From Rhizophagus irregularis (lineage: Eukaryota; Glomeromycota; Glomeromycetes; Glomerales; Glomeraceae), in the NCBI RefSeq assembly GCF_026210795.1, contig NC_089431.1, positions 1,302,001-1,366,000 of the forward strand: DNA of 64,000 bases. Direction: 5' to 3'. The notes under the pieces are model-generated. The model made no database searches and was not told where the DNA came from. It saw only the letters and a program-made list of their open reading frames with translations. Shown in pieces: positions 11,478 to 25,227 of the stretch (its first letter is position 1; each line of letters begins with the position of its first letter). Made by a program: the position numbers and the translations under genes.

Positions 11478-14400
11478 ATTTGTTTTTTCGAAGATAGTTT
11501 AAAGATAATATTTAAATATTTTTATTAACTTAGTTTCTTTATTTACTTTGGTATTATCTTAATTATTGGGAGGTTTTGTGTTGTATCCGTAGTAATCGCC
11601 ACAGAAAAATATTATCTTATAACTTTCTTTTATTTCATTCCAACACAATAACAGATAAGTTTAACAATTTTAAAGGACAATAATAGTAAAATTAGCCAAA
11701 ATTTGATTCATAAGAATTTTTAAGGAATAAAGTTCGCAATTTTCTTCACGCAATTGTGAAATTCCAAATATCATTGAAAATTCGACAAATTATAAGCTGA
11801 TTGTCAGGCATTGGTGTTCTGACCTTAACCCAAAATGATTAAGCTTGTTTAATATCGTGTGAAAAAATATAAAAATATATAATATTATTTACAACATTTA
11901 GAGTTTGGATCAGTCAATCACAATTATTTGTCTCCAATAACACTGATAAAGCAATCTGCAGACGAAAAATCTGCAAATAAGCAACCCGCAGTCGAGCAAC
12001 CTATAAGGTAAATGAACAACCTATGGTAATTAGGCATCCGGGCTGTGATAAATAATGAACAAACCTACAGTAGAAGAAGAGTGTATAAGTGGCTAATTTA
12101 TATTTTTTTACGAGCATCTGCAGTCGCATGTATGACTGCTCGTGCAAAAACTAGACTTTCATAATTTTACTGGAAATTTTCTATATTTTAAAATTAATTA
12201 AATTTAATAAAATTGCCATAAAAATGTAATGTCAAATTAATAATTCACTTATACGTATTTTAAAAATTGATTTAATATTACATCGGATCAATTGTGTATA
12301 AATCCATTCACTAAACTTGACGCCCGATACGTTCGATGAACTTCGTTTTTTTTTAATTTGTTTTGAAAAAATAAAAAATGTCCGAATTTCGGCGCAAGTT
12401 AATATAAAAAGAAATTTGCAAATATTAAATTTATCTCCGGTACTTTTCGTGTAACATTTGTACTAATATATATGCTATATAATCATATAATCGTCAATTT
12501 CGGATTTCAAGTTTATTTTGAACTCATTCCTTTTATTGATTTTTTTATGACTAAATGAATCAAATGGTAATCTAAAGAAGTCATGGTTCAACTCCTAAGA
12601 TGAAATATCTAAACAAGAAAAATCAAGAAAAATTAAAAAATTAATACTTAATAAACAAAAATCCAACATATAACAAAAATCTAAATTAAAACATTCAAGT
12701 ATCCCTAAAAAAAGAGAGACAAAGTAGAAAATTTACCACATTCTTAAACAAAAAACACCTTCTTTGTTATAATGGTGTAGATAGCCGAAAAATAATTAAC
12801 CGCAAGTGATCCGGGCGTGATTAAACCGGTCTGGATGGAATTCGGCTCCGTTTTTCGGCTTTATTTCTTTGATTTCTTTGTTTAATCAATTTTTTTTGTT
12901 TGTAGATAAATGAGTAAAGAAAATTCATCACTAATATTAGAATTATATTCAGATCTTAGTTTGGCTTCTTGACCTCAAAAGCTCTAAATACATTTCATTA
13001 TTCTTTTAGCAGGAAATTTCCTTTATACTTTTTTGACGTGATCAAAAAAAACTTCAAAACTTTGGTATGAAGGGAAATTTGTTTTTTCTAATCAAAGTAA
13101 CTGGAAGAATAAAAATATGGAATTAATTGTAAAATTACTTTATGCTGCTTAGTAGCTTTGCATAACAATTATTTTAACTTATGAAACAAGGTAGCTAATG
13201 AATAAATCTGACAAATATAATAATTAGATTAAATAATTTTAATATCATTTTCGAATTTTAAAAAATTTAAGTAATGTAACTAGTTAATAACCAATCAACT
13301 TGCGAAATTTTATTATGTTATAACTATTTATTAAATAATAACTAGTAATAAATCGATTTTAAAATTATTTATTTATATTATTATCCTTTTTTTCTAATGT
13401 TGCCTATTACCTATTTAGTTTTAATCTATGCCAGAAATCAGCTGATTTCTCTCAATTAGTAGCCTTAAAAACCATCAAAGAAAATATACTAAAAATTCTT
13501 GCGAAAAAAATATTATGAATATCTAAGAGAATAATTTTATCTCCTGATTCAATTTCGCTTAATTTATGTGCAATTTCTCCCTCAACTTTATATATATATT
13601 AAGAATAAGTAAATTAGTATAAATTTTTGGGATAATAATACTTTAATGTTGGTCTAAATTATAGTCTGTTTAAATCTGAGATTCATAATCTTTCTCAGCT
13701 ATAATCGTCACATGTCAATATCGATACTAAAAATATCAATGTATATGATAAGTGGGTTAAGTACTATATGGAGTTGAAAAGCAGGAAAATTTTCTCCGAT
13801 GATATATATTTGATTCATGGTCAACTATATTTCGCATGAATCATTACGTGTATCAGACTGATATTTATATTTTTTAAAATTAATCCTTGAATAAGTTTTA
13901 TAAGTTTACAACTTAATTATACTTTTTATATACTCTTACTATAAAATTACATGATCTTGTTTGACGCAATTGATCATTTTTTAAATAAAGAATTTAGTTA
14001 CCGGTAGTTTAAATTTTGGTATAATTTGATGATCATTATTATATCAGAATGATAAACAGTTTTTTATTTTTTTTTTAAGTTAGAGCTGCGGTCAGTTACC
14101 AGTTTATTGGGTATACTCGGGTATTGAAATATGTTTACTATTATAAAATAAATAGATTACATAATATTTATCAATATTTCATGTGTAAACCCGTAGACTA
14201 TATAGACTATCTGAGTTAATTTATTTAATAGACGCGAAAACTGATGTTTTTCGCGTTTTCGTGTGTTTATTGCTTATACAGTAGTTTATAAAAAGTTTGT
14301 ACAACAAAAAAATATATAAAAAGGTCTTAAATATCCTTTTCAATTTCAATATGAAAAAATTTATTTCTACGAAAAAATTCTACAAAATAAATTTTAATTT

Positions 14401-14483
14401 ATTTTACGAAAAATTCTTTACGAAAATTTAACTTTATAATTTTTTTACCCAACTTCACACCAACTTCATCCAACTTCACCCAA
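11478..14483. other. Gene-free A+T-rich spacer
   Basis: No open frame of note. A hairpin at 14233-14255 (stem cgcgaaaa/ttttcgcg, 7-nt loop) is the only structure seen. Confidence 0.5.
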
Positions 14484-15140
14484 ATGCCACGACATAAGAA
14501 ATCGTCTAAAGGTCATTCTTGGGGTAATTTTTTACAATAAAGGACAGGTTTATCAAAACGTAGTTTCAATAAAAAAAATATTTTAATATACAAAAAAGTA
14601 TTCGTTATTTAATCATGTTGAAAATAATAGTACTCCAGAAAAAACACTACACGAGTTCCATCCTCACCACCCTCATCTTCACAGCAATCACAAACTGAAA
14701 AAAAACAAGAGCAAAGAACAAGAGCCTGCTGTTGAGAAATCCGAAAAAGAAATTTCGAAGCCCCCAACTCATAAACCTGGTTCTTTAACAGCAAATAACA
14801 AAAGCCAAAACTTCATTTATCAACTCGTGATCACGTAGTTCAAATAAGTAATGATTCAACGGTTGGAGATGACGAGTCAATTTGGGATGAGGGAGATCAA
14901 CCTACTACTTCTTATAATATAGCCAGAAAACTTTCTAGTGTCGAAGAAGACGTTTGTTATTTATTAAGAACCGCTAACAAAGGTGATGGAATAGATTATA
15001 ATGCATTAGAAGAATATACTACAGAAGAAAAAACTTCAGCGAAAAAAGATGAGGGAAATTATCATTTATTGCCTTCGTCTATTGATGTTAAGCAGAATAA
15101 GGACAGGCAGAATGAGACTAGGGTATTACGTGGTATGTAT
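14484..15140 (+). pseudogene. N-terminal remnant, possibly CorA/ALR-type Mg transporter
   Basis: Starts MPRHKKSSKGHSWG at 14484 and continues, in more than one frame, with a charged disordered stretch (SSPPSSSQQSQ, EKKQEQR, EKSEKEISKPP). Then comes a clean block with DDESIWDEGDQPTTSYN (14869-14920) and SSVEEDVCYLL...GDGIDYNALEEY (14937-15015). The last block resembles the segment before the cytosolic domain of fungal CorA/ALR Mg transporters (DVC...GIDFxxLEEF). That match is from memory and tentative. It stops at an apparent donor site (ggtatgta, 15132) and nothing downstream resembles the transporter body, so it is truncated as well as frame-broken. Confidence 0.45.
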
Positions 15141-15152
15141 AAATTAACAAGT

Positions 15153-15194
15153 TTGCTGGATGGACGTGAGTAGTTGCTGGATGGACGTGAGTAG
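15153..15194 (+). repeat. 21-bp perfect tandem duplication
   Basis: The unit ttgctggatggacgtgagtag occurs twice head to tail (15153-15173, 15174-15194), exactly where the coding-like remnant upstream breaks off. Confidence 0.85.
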
Positions 15195-17074
15195 GTGCGC
15201 ACTGCAGGGTTCACGCCTCGCATGAGACATGCTTGGTGCATCCAAGGTTACAGCCAAAAGTCTTCCAGATGGTAAACTGTTATAGTCAGAAATCGTTGAT
15301 AGTTTGCCACTCCAGTTGTATAGGTTTTGTGAACTATCAATGATGACATATGTATACTGGTGGCTGCAGACACTTATGAATGTTTGTAAATTATAGGTAA
15401 TGCTGATAACAATGGTGCCTCCCTCAGATGATAACACAGAATGCGAAGCCTTCTGTTAATTTTTGCTGAACCTTATCCTCTGTAATGCAAATAAGGTCTT
15501 CAGATTCCTACGAGTTTGTATCTAACTCATTGTTTCTTTGCGGTATGAGGATTTAAGCTACATTTATGATGAAATTTCTCAAACCTTTTTCAGTAAAATT
15601 ATCTTTTATCGTGGTTGATGAAAAATTAATGGCCATTACTTGATATTTGACCGTATATTCAACACTACCGGTTATTTCTTGTGTATAATTTTCTAGGAAT
15701 ATGGTCATTATTCAAGTTTGACATATTTTGCTACTTATATATTCATATTCTTTTGTTACGCTATTAAAACTCCCAGCCCACACTCGGCCCAACTCACATA
15801 CCTAAAGGAAGACATAAAAATAGGGATCTAAGAGAAGACCTAATAAAGAGAAAACCTTGACAGGAGAGTGGAGGTGCACATATTTTCTTAGAGAAGTTCT
15901 TGAAAAAGAGTGCATATCAAGTATTAAAAATGCGAAATTTTTTTTTTTTGATGTTTATACTTTGTATTTGTTATCTGACCTCTTATCATTGTATTCTTTT
16001 TTTATTTATCAGTTACAGCACTATTTTGTATTGAAACACTGGACAACAGATGAAAGTTCTCTGGACGAAGCATTACTGATTTTCTAGAGAGTGTAAATGG
16101 GCAAAATGGCTCAAGAAACTTTAAAAGAGGTGTATATTTTTTTATTTGCAAAGTGGGTAACTTTCTAAGTCAAAATTAGAACAGATAACTCATTTGAGTC
16201 AGGGAGTTCACAAATTTTACTTAGGAGGGTACTGGATTTGTTTGTTTGGGTTGGGTAAGGGTGAGCAAAGTGGGTAATTCCTTGAAATTACCTGCTTTTT
16301 TCTTTTGTCTTTTTTCTTTTATTTTTATTTTTATTTTTTTTATTCCCTTTTTTTCTTCTTTTTTTTTTATTTTTTTTTATTTCTCTTGTTCATTTGATAA
16401 CCAACTCAAGCAGATAAAATCCTACTTTGTTATTGATAAAGTCTGCTAATTCTGGAAAAGGAATTGGCTATCTCTTCTTTATCATTAAATAAAAATTTAG
16501 CACACTATTAATAATTTTTTCTTTCTCATAATAGGTAAATGCAGAGATTTACAATTGGAAAGTTTTTTTTTTTTACCAAATTTCTTCCTTTTTGATTTTG
16601 AATTTCCTGAATTGGTAAATTTCTTCCTTTTTGATGCTGAATTTTCTGAGTCTGCTAACTTTTTCTGAGTCTATTAACTTCCTTTTTTGTGTCATCTTAA
16701 ATAAAAAAGAAAAAAAAAAGAAAGAGACTGGTAGAATGAAAAAATTTTCTTAAAGGAGTTTTTGATACAGTACAATCTGTTGTCTTGTTAATAATAATTA
16801 TAATAAATTATTTCAAATAATTTTTACATTGTTAAGATAGAATACTTAAAAAAAAATACTTAAAAAATATTGGTTTATACTATAAATTATTTAAACCATA
16901 AATTAAAAGTTTTGACCTTACAAATTTTAATATAAATATGAAGACACTACTACTACACCCAAGTTTTGCTTTTTTGACATTGACAATTAACCATTTTATC
17001 ATTTTTTTTTTCCTTTTTTTAATTTCGCATAGAAGAATTGCCTTCATAATGTGGATAATCATCATATACCTGTT
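15195..17074. other. Intergenic with pyrimidine tract
   Basis: No supported gene. The minus-strand frame 15144-15437 (97 codons) has no family resemblance. A T/C-rich tract runs about 16295-16385. A 39-bp imperfect tandem pair (aaatttcttcctttttgat...) lies at 16578-16655. Confidence 0.5.
16578..16655. repeat. 39-bp imperfect tandem duplication
   Basis: Units 16578-16616 and 16617-16655 share aaatttcttcctttttgat and a similar second half (gaatttcctgaatt versus gaattttctgagtc). Confidence 0.6.
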
Positions 17075-18808
17075 TTAAATTTCACATTCCAAACATTCTG
17101 AAACTGTAATTAAAATATAATATTAAATAAACAAAATAATATTATAATAATCATCAATGATTAAGACTTACCTGGGGTTACCGACGCATCTAAAAATAAA
17201 AAATAAACATGTAAATAAAATAATAATAAATTTTTTGTAATTAAACTCTAAAGATTTACCTGAATAAATTTTAGATGATAATAAATCTGAAGAATTTGCT
17301 GGTTCTGGAAGATTTTTGAAATTTAAAAGTCTGCTGGTATAGATTGCTTGAGGATGAGTTTTAATGATTTCAGGCTTATTTTCACTTGACCTTTTTATCA
17401 ATTTGTTTTCTCTAATTTTTTTATATTCATCCATTTGAGAATAAATTTCACTATTACTATCAACTTCTTCTTCATCCCATTTTTTTATAATTTGATATAA
17501 TTCTTTAGCAGTCGGTCTATTCTCTGCATTAGCATCCCAACATTTCATGATTAAACTTGCAAGAAGTTCTGGAATACTTTCAGAAATTTTTGGTCTAAAA
17601 CCCTTACATATTTCAACAGCTAAATATTCATCATGGGGTATATTATTAAAGGGAATTTCTTCAGAAAGATATTCATTCATTATAATTCCAAATGAATAAA
17701 TATCTGATGCTTTTGTATATTGATATCCACGTATAACTTCTGGCGCCATATAAGGTAATACCCCATAAACTCCTTCTTTACCTGACATCGCATTTGCTGG
17801 TTGACACATTCCTAAATCACTTATATATGCACTCAAACTATATAATATATTACCTGAATGAAAGTCTTTATGAACTCTTTCAGCATTATGGATATTTAAC
17901 AGTCCAAATGCAATTATTGATAATGTATAAAGTTTTAGAGTATCATTTTCAGGCTTATTTAAATAGTAATTTCTTAAATTTCCGTCATTACAATAATATA
18001 AAACCATTGCATAATCTTTGGTATTTGGATCTTGAGTTATTCCAAAACATTGAACAATACCCTCAAAATAGATCTGAAGATGAGATTTAATCTAATAACA
18101 AATATTTAAATAAAATTAATAATTATAATGCAAAAATAAAAATATTTTTTTTATTTATTTTTTGTTACCTCATTTAAAAATTCTACACTAATCTCAGAAA
18201 AATTATCCAGACTTTTAATGCAACTTTATAATCTGTATTTCTAATCCATTCTTGATTTTCAATATCCCAATATTGAATATGCCCTTCAGGCCATTTAGCC
18301 GAATAAATTTTACCAAAACCTCCTCTGGTAATATAAGTAACATCTTGAAATTTTTCAAAAGGTATCCATTCAAGACATTTTGTATAAATTAAAGCATTAA
18401 GTTGTGAATATTGTATTAATTCATCAATATTATTATTTCCACTAGTCCAATTTTTAAAACTTTCTTTAAATCTTTTAGAATTACAAGATTGACACCATCT
18501 TTCTCCTGTACCAGGTTCATTACATTCTCCGCAAATACCATATGCTTCTTTTCTTTTTTCTATTTCATCCATATAGATTATTCTATCATCAATCTCTTCT
18601 GATTTAGTAGCTGAATCAATAGAAGAAATTGTAACATAACGCTTTTAAATAAATGATTAATAAAGAAAGATTATTATTATTACTATTTAAACGGAATAAA
18701 TACTAATAAAATGAATTACTGTACATTTACCTGATATTTATCATCAACAATATTATCTTTCCATAAATTTCTTGGCTTTTCTGTGGATGTTTTATTCAAG
18801 ATATCCAT
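17075..18808 (-). pseudogene. Protein kinase copy 2, one-base lesion
   Basis: Exons (minus): 18731-18808, 18169-18641, 17260-18091, 17172-17189, 17075-17103. Same layout as copy 1: exon 1 MDILNKTSTEKPRNLW, header CGEC...WCQSC, Gly loop TRGGFGKIYSAKW, VALK, HKDFHSGN, DLG, MAPEVIRG. Exon 2 is 473 bp where 474 are needed. The missing base is in the A-run right after the codon for the VALK lysine, which throws the rest of the exon into a stop after WIIFLRLV. The other junctions keep phase, so the lesion is single and young, or a base-calling error. The C-terminal exons are shorter than in copy 1 and end VSECLECEI. Confidence 0.8.
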
Positions 18809-21800
18809 ATTAATTAATTTTAATTAAGAATATTTACTACGTCTTACGATGTGAAAGAAAAAGTTAAAACGAACAAATTAGTAAGAATGAATTTTAAATA
18901 TTTATCAAATTCGGGGTATGGTATTATGTTACATCTGAACTGTCAGACAAACATTGTCCTTGTGAACATTGTGAAACCATCACAATGAATTGATTGAATC
19001 GTATAAAAAATCCTTCATATACTATTAAATGAACTCACTAAATTTGATTAAATAGTAATTGATATTTTTTTGTTATCATAATTCATAAGTAATGATATGG
19101 GTGGTAGACATAAACACATTTTTATATTTTATAATATAGCACATTGATCTAATCCGAAAAATGTCAACTTGCAAATTATATATGTCTTCAATACATTTTT
19201 TACTAAACATCATGGCATAACTTTGTTATTATTGTATATATACTGTTATTGTAGTTTGCAATTATTTAATTTAGAAAAAAAGTAGCCAATTATAACACTA
19301 TTAAATCGCTAAATTTTATATATATATTCGATTCTTTATTTACGAACTTTAAAATTATTTATTTGTCTACTTTATTTATTTTAAGGATCAAAAAATTTAA
19401 TAAACCAATCGGAAATTTGATAAAAAATTCTCTGTGTTTTTATTTAAATCACGAAGGAAAATACCCTTCTTTAACGAAAACTCAAATTTAGTTAGATTGC
19501 ATCAATTAAAATATTAACTGATAACATATTGTTTAAATTATCAATATTTGTATATTACCTTTGGTTTTAAAAGATTTCTGAATAACTTTTTTGGATCAGC
19601 TAGTCCAAATTTAAAATTTTTCTACTGCTGTAATCTTCCAATAAAATTATACACAGCAGTTAAAGTAAATAGTTCAGATTTATTCATTTGTCCTTATGGT
19701 TTTTTGGAAGTTCCTAGTGGTGCGTTATCAATTATATCATGTGATCATGTCCCACAAAAAAATTTTTAGTAGGGAACGTCAAAATTAACATGTTACATTG
19801 TCATTATTGTATTTAAAAGGAATGATTGATAAAATGAACAATAAAAACTCATTTTTTTAGGCTATTTGCACTTTAATGCTACTATCATATGACCACGCGA
19901 TTATATGATTATATGATAGTGGCAGAATTTTTGTTGCACCTAGTTTCTAACTTGTCACTTTATTTCAACTACATTTAGAAAATCAAAAGAAATTTATATT
20001 TATACTTTGTTTTTTCGAATAATGTTAAGAAATATTATTAAATAATATTCATATTGGATAACTGGATTATCTAGCTATCCATTACGAATGGTCGGATGAA
20101 CGATTATCATCTTTTTTAAAAAAATTTTGTTGTAAGATTATTCCTGATATTATATTTTACAAAGAAAAATTTTTAAAATTTGTGAAAAAAGCTTATATTT
20201 TCTCTCCTTCCACCACTCCTATACCTTCTGATCCAAGATTCGAATTATTTGCAGTAAGGATTATGTACCAGATGCTCAGATCACACATGTCATATGGCTG
20301 ATTGTGACACTGTTATATTTCAAAAAAAAGGCCATTCAATTTCTAATGAGAGAAATTGTTGTCAAAATTGTCAAATATGATTCAATCTTAATTAGGAAAT
20401 TAGTAAAATCAACCGCTGGTGATGAACCTAGTAAAATCTCATGTATATAAAATAATGCACTTCATGAGTTACTATATTTTAATAATATTTATATACTAGG
20501 CGCTTATTTTTTAATTAAGAGACAACAAACTTTTATTTTATTTTTAGTGCAAATTATTTTTATTCGTATAGTATATTATTAATTAACGAAGAAAATATGT
20601 ACATGATTTCTAAAGGAATCTTCAATAAATAAAATATCGTTTCTTGCTATTGAAATAAAATTTTCCTTGTTGTTAATTCTTATATCTGATATGTATGATT
20701 TAACTTTAACTATCTAAATCAGGCAGTTAAGGTCTCGTTGTCTTGTAAAATACGAGAATTTAGAGAGATCAACTTAATCTTCAGCGGATACAAACCATAC
20801 AATAGTACTTTATCTCTGAAGATGACATTGTCATTTGGATCTAGTAATAGGATTTGTCAGCGGAAAATGGTTATGATGGAAATTCAATTTTATTATACAA
20901 AGATTTAAAGTTCAACAAATCTAATTTATAAGTAAAGGTCAATATAATTCAATAATGAGTTGTGAAATTATTAATTAATAAATTAATCATTAAAGAAAAA
21001 AGTTGCGAGAAAGAAAATAACTACATACCATGATATTATGTCAACTTGATTTCGTTTTGAATTTCTTAAACTTTCGAACTTCTTGCTATGTAAAAGATGA
21101 TCCAAGAGATGATAATTCCAGTCGAAAGAAATCCAATAGTTAAGAATAGTCGTAGCACTTACAAAATCTAAAATAATTTTTTTTATAATATAAAAGATCA
21201 CTTCTGGAAAGGGAATAAATTTATAAACTATTTCCACCTAAAAAGGAAGAGTGATGACTAAAAAACAGAGATTAAAATCTATGCAATTCATTTAACTTGT
21301 TCCTAATGAAAACTGATTAACCAATTAATAACAATATATATACTACTAGATCAGTAAATAACTAATACAAATAATTTACCATCAACAAATAGAATAGGAT
21401 CGGAAAAATTGATTGTAAGAAAGATATTTTTCCGTTATTTTTAAAATTGTAAATAGAGCACAGTATTTTTGAAAGAAAGAAGAGGTTTGTTTTGAACAAA
21501 AATAACGTGCATTGTTTATATAAAAATACCATGAGTTTATATGCTAAGTTTATACAATGTTTTGAACGCGTAAACCATTTATATGACGTGAAATTATTTT
21601 TTCCCATTTATGTTTAGATAAGCGTGTTTATGACTTAATTGGAGATCCAATGTGAGATGTGATATCCTACAAATTTTCGTTCACTTCGTAATAAAAAAAA
21701 CAAATGGTATTAAGAATTGATTCCCAGTGGGAAATCGATATTCAAGCTATAACTTAATTAACATTAGACAAACAATGGCTTTTGTTATAATAAAATTTAT

Positions 21801-23492
21801 TGGAAATGAGGATGATACATAGCAAAAATATCCATTGGCTAAAAAATGATCTGATTCCGGATAAATGATCCATAGAATTTCTGTATGTATCAGGATGATC
21901 AAAATCGCGATGTACGCATTTATAAAATTTCATTTTCTGAACTTATTAAGAACAATATTCATTATTAAATAACTTTCTCACTAACTTTGCGATACTGATG
22001 TTGCTGCTCAAGTGCTGATAATAGTGAATTAGTGGATTGATCTGAATTGATTTGGATTTTTTTTTTCCCAGATACGTATTTAAACCAAAATCCGGTTTTT
22101 TTTTGCGTAGTCATCATTTGAAATTGGTATCTTCGTAATCGTTAACTGAAACTTTACTCTGTGAAATAAAAATAAAATCATCATGTGAAATTGGACTTTA
22201 ACCCATTTATTATAAAATTGGCATGTAATTAATGATGTGACTCATAATATTTACATATCAGTGGAATTTTTCTGGGTCTCTGCTAATTATTCTGAGAAAA
22301 TGAAAAATAGGCATTTTGTTTTCTTTATTGTTCATTAAAAATGTTCCCGTTTTCTAGACTTTTTGTGAGGTTTTCTCGACCTGCACCGCGTATTTTCCGA
22401 CCGGTAGCCTTTTTCTCGTCTACTTCAACATTATTTGAAAAGATGACACGATAATTAGTTAAGGAAATGCTTAGGGAAAAATGGTCACACATAATTAAAC
22501 ATAACACATCTCTATATATATGTTTTTACGAGAAGTGATGTTTAAGGCACTTAAAGTGGACTTCTAACCTGCCGTGTGCAGTAAGTCAGTAACCAAATCT
22601 TTTGTTTATGATGCGTCCTAACGTTTGCATCCCTAAAACCCAGAAATCACCAAGAATGCAGACTGTTCATTGGAAGATGACAGCAAATACTGAATTTTTG
22701 ATTAAGATGACAAACACGACCATGATTATTGCTGTGGAGGTCGTCAGTATTTTTTATTTTCTGACAGGACCATATTTATTTATTCATTAACTTGACAGCA
22801 CTCTAATAGGATAAACATTTCGCAAGCCTTTGAAAGGTTATTGGGAATGGAAATTGTTGCAGAGATACTCGCCTGTGGATCTGAAAATACGCTCTGCTAA
22901 ACGAGCATTGGCTTCTTAAAGAAGGGAATCTTTTTCTGTCAACACTGTAGATGCAACATCATCCAAACCTGGTTCAGTTCAGAAATGCAGCTTTATTTAA
23001 GTTTATTATTTTTTATTTTCTTAAAGTTAATAAATTTTTTTTAATAATTTTTTTTATTGGTAATCCATATAAGAACTGGATAGTCATATTAATAAAATTG
23101 GAAATATGTATAATACGGTTCTAAAATCTAACATTCCTTCTATTTAAAGTGTTATTTATAAGAATAATTATCAAAATTAACCCATTAAATCGTTGATTAT
23201 AGATAGAAATAATTCGTAAAAAATTAAATTTATCGTGACTTCAAGTACTGCATTTCTATAGATATATTTTGATTTAAACTATTATTAACTCTCAAATAGT
23301 ATAGATTACTATACTATTAAATGATAAAATTTTAAAATAAATTTTTTTATTAAAATATTTTTAATGATACAGTACTTAATTAAACAAATTATATGTTCAC
23401 ATGATTAAGTGTGGATCATATGCCTTGTGTTGCAAAGTTAATGTTATAATTAAAAATTATTCTCGCCAAAAACATCTTAATCAAAAATTAGC
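18809..23492. other. Gene-free A+T-rich spacer between kinase copies 2 and 3
   Basis: Several isolated open frames of 60-84 codons (19548-19769 plus, 20983-21237 minus, 21362-21607 minus, 22325-22507 minus, 22602-22790 plus) are hydrophobic or low-complexity, with no conserved motif. The plus-strand stretches around 19600-19740 and 20110-20260 have protein-like codon patterns and could be old gene relics, but nothing can be named. Confidence 0.4.
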
Positions 23493-25227
23493 ATGAAAAT
23501 CACAAATAAACCATCCAAAAAGTTGAGAAATTTATGGAAAAGAGTTAATTATAATAAATATCAAGTAAATGTACAGAAATTCATTTTATCATTTATTTCA
23601 AAATAATATGGTTTAAATGAGAATTTTTTTTTTATTCGTTTATTTTAAAGTTACATGTTACAATTTCTTCTGTTGATTCAATTACAAAATCCGAAGAGAT
23701 AGATGATAAAGTAGTTTATATGAATGACCTAGAAAAAAGAAAAGAAGCATATGGTATATGTGGAGAATGTAATGAACCTGGTACGGGAGAAGAATGGTGT
23801 CAACCTTGTAATGCTGAAAGATTTAAAGAAAATTTTAAAAATTGGACTAGTGGAAATAATGATATTGATGAATTAATACAATATTCACAACTTAATTACA
23901 AAATGTCTTGAATGGATACCTTTTGAAAATTTTTATGATGTTACTTATATTACCTGAGGAGGTTTTGGTAAATTTTATTCTGCTAAATGGCCTAATGGAT
24001 GTATTGGTTATTGGGATGTTGAAAATCAAAAGTAGATTAGAGGTGCAGAACGTAAAGTTGCTTTAAAAAGTTTGGATAATTCTTCTAACTAAAATAAGAT
24101 AAATAAAATATAATTGACAAAAATTAATATAAAATAATTTTTTTGTTTAAGATTTTATTTTTTTTAAAAAAAAAATATATCTGTTATTACTAGATTAAAT
24201 CCCACCTTCAGATCTATACTTGGGGTATTGTTCAATGTTTTGGAATAACTCAAAATTCAAATACCAAAGATTATATGATGGTTTTATATTATTGTAAAGA
24301 TGGAAATTTGAGAAATTATTATTTAACTAAACCTGAAGAAGATACTAAAAAACTGTATAATTTATCAAGAATTGCAAATGGACTATTAGATATCCATAAT
24401 GCTGGAAAAATTCATAAAGACTTTCATTTAGGTAATATATTGCATGGTAGAAATATATATATAAGTGATTTAGGAATGTGTCAATCAGCAAATAATGAAG
24501 ATAAAGAAGAAGGAGTTTGTGGAGTATTACCTTATATGGCACCAGAAGTTTTACGCGGATTTCAATATACAAAATCAGCAGATATTTACTCATTTGGAAT
24601 AATGACGAATGAGTATTTTTCTGAAGAAATTCCTTTTAATGATACTCCTCATGATGAATATTTAGCAGTTCAAATATGTAAAGGTTTAAGACCAAAAATT
24701 TTTGAAGGTACTCCAAGATTTTTTGCAGATTTAATTATGAAATGTTGGGATGCTAAAGTAGAAAATAGACCAACTGCTAAAGAATTATATGAAATATTAA
24801 AAAAATGGAATGAAATACAATATAAAGATAATAAAATTCATTCTCAAATGAAAAAATATGAAGAAATTAGAAAAAGCAAACTAGAAAACAGATTAAATAT
24901 ATCTGAAAATTTAAAAATTCATCCTCAAGCAATCTATACCAGTAGATTTTTAAATTTCAAAAATCTTCCAGAACTAGTAAACTCTTCAGATTTATTATCA
25001 TTTCAGATAAATTTGGGTAAATATTTAATTTTAATTATAAAAAAATTTTTTATTTAAATTTAAATTTATATTTTTACTTATTTTTTTCATAATAAATCCT
25101 ATAAATAAGTACTAATACCTTTAATGATTACTTATAGTTATAATTTATATCTTATTAATATTATTTTGTTATTTAGCTTATAGTTTCAGAATGTTTTGAT
25201 TGTAAAATTGAGATAAGTAAGATATAA
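23493..25227 (+). pseudogene. Protein kinase copy 3, N-lobe ruined
   Basis: Exon 1 23493-23564 and the start of exon 2 at 23651 match copies 1 and 2 (LHVTISSVDSITKSEE, then CGEC...WCQPC). Exon 2 then has an 11-bp deletion relative to copy 1 near 23898, a stop in place of Arg just before the Gly loop GGFG (23954), a stop in place of Trp near 24034, and a deletion at its end (about 24089) that removes the last coding bases and the 5' splice site. Exon 3 (24194-25016) is still fully open: HKDFHLGN, ISDLGMC, MAPEVLRG and the conserved tail IHPQAIYTSRFLNFKNLPE. A last exon 25184-25227 ends DCKIEISKI. Met at 24275 opens a 260-residue C-lobe-only frame. Confidence 0.85.

Noticed and set aside
15144-15437. 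97-codon minus-strand open frame
   Set aside because: No conserved motif, its C terminus is made of the 21-bp tandem repeat (LLTSIQQ twice), and no start-region or intron evidence supports it.
22325-22790. Short frames with KKATGRKIRGAGREN (minus) and a Met-rich peptide (plus)
   Set aside because: Isolated, no recognisable domain, no supporting exons.
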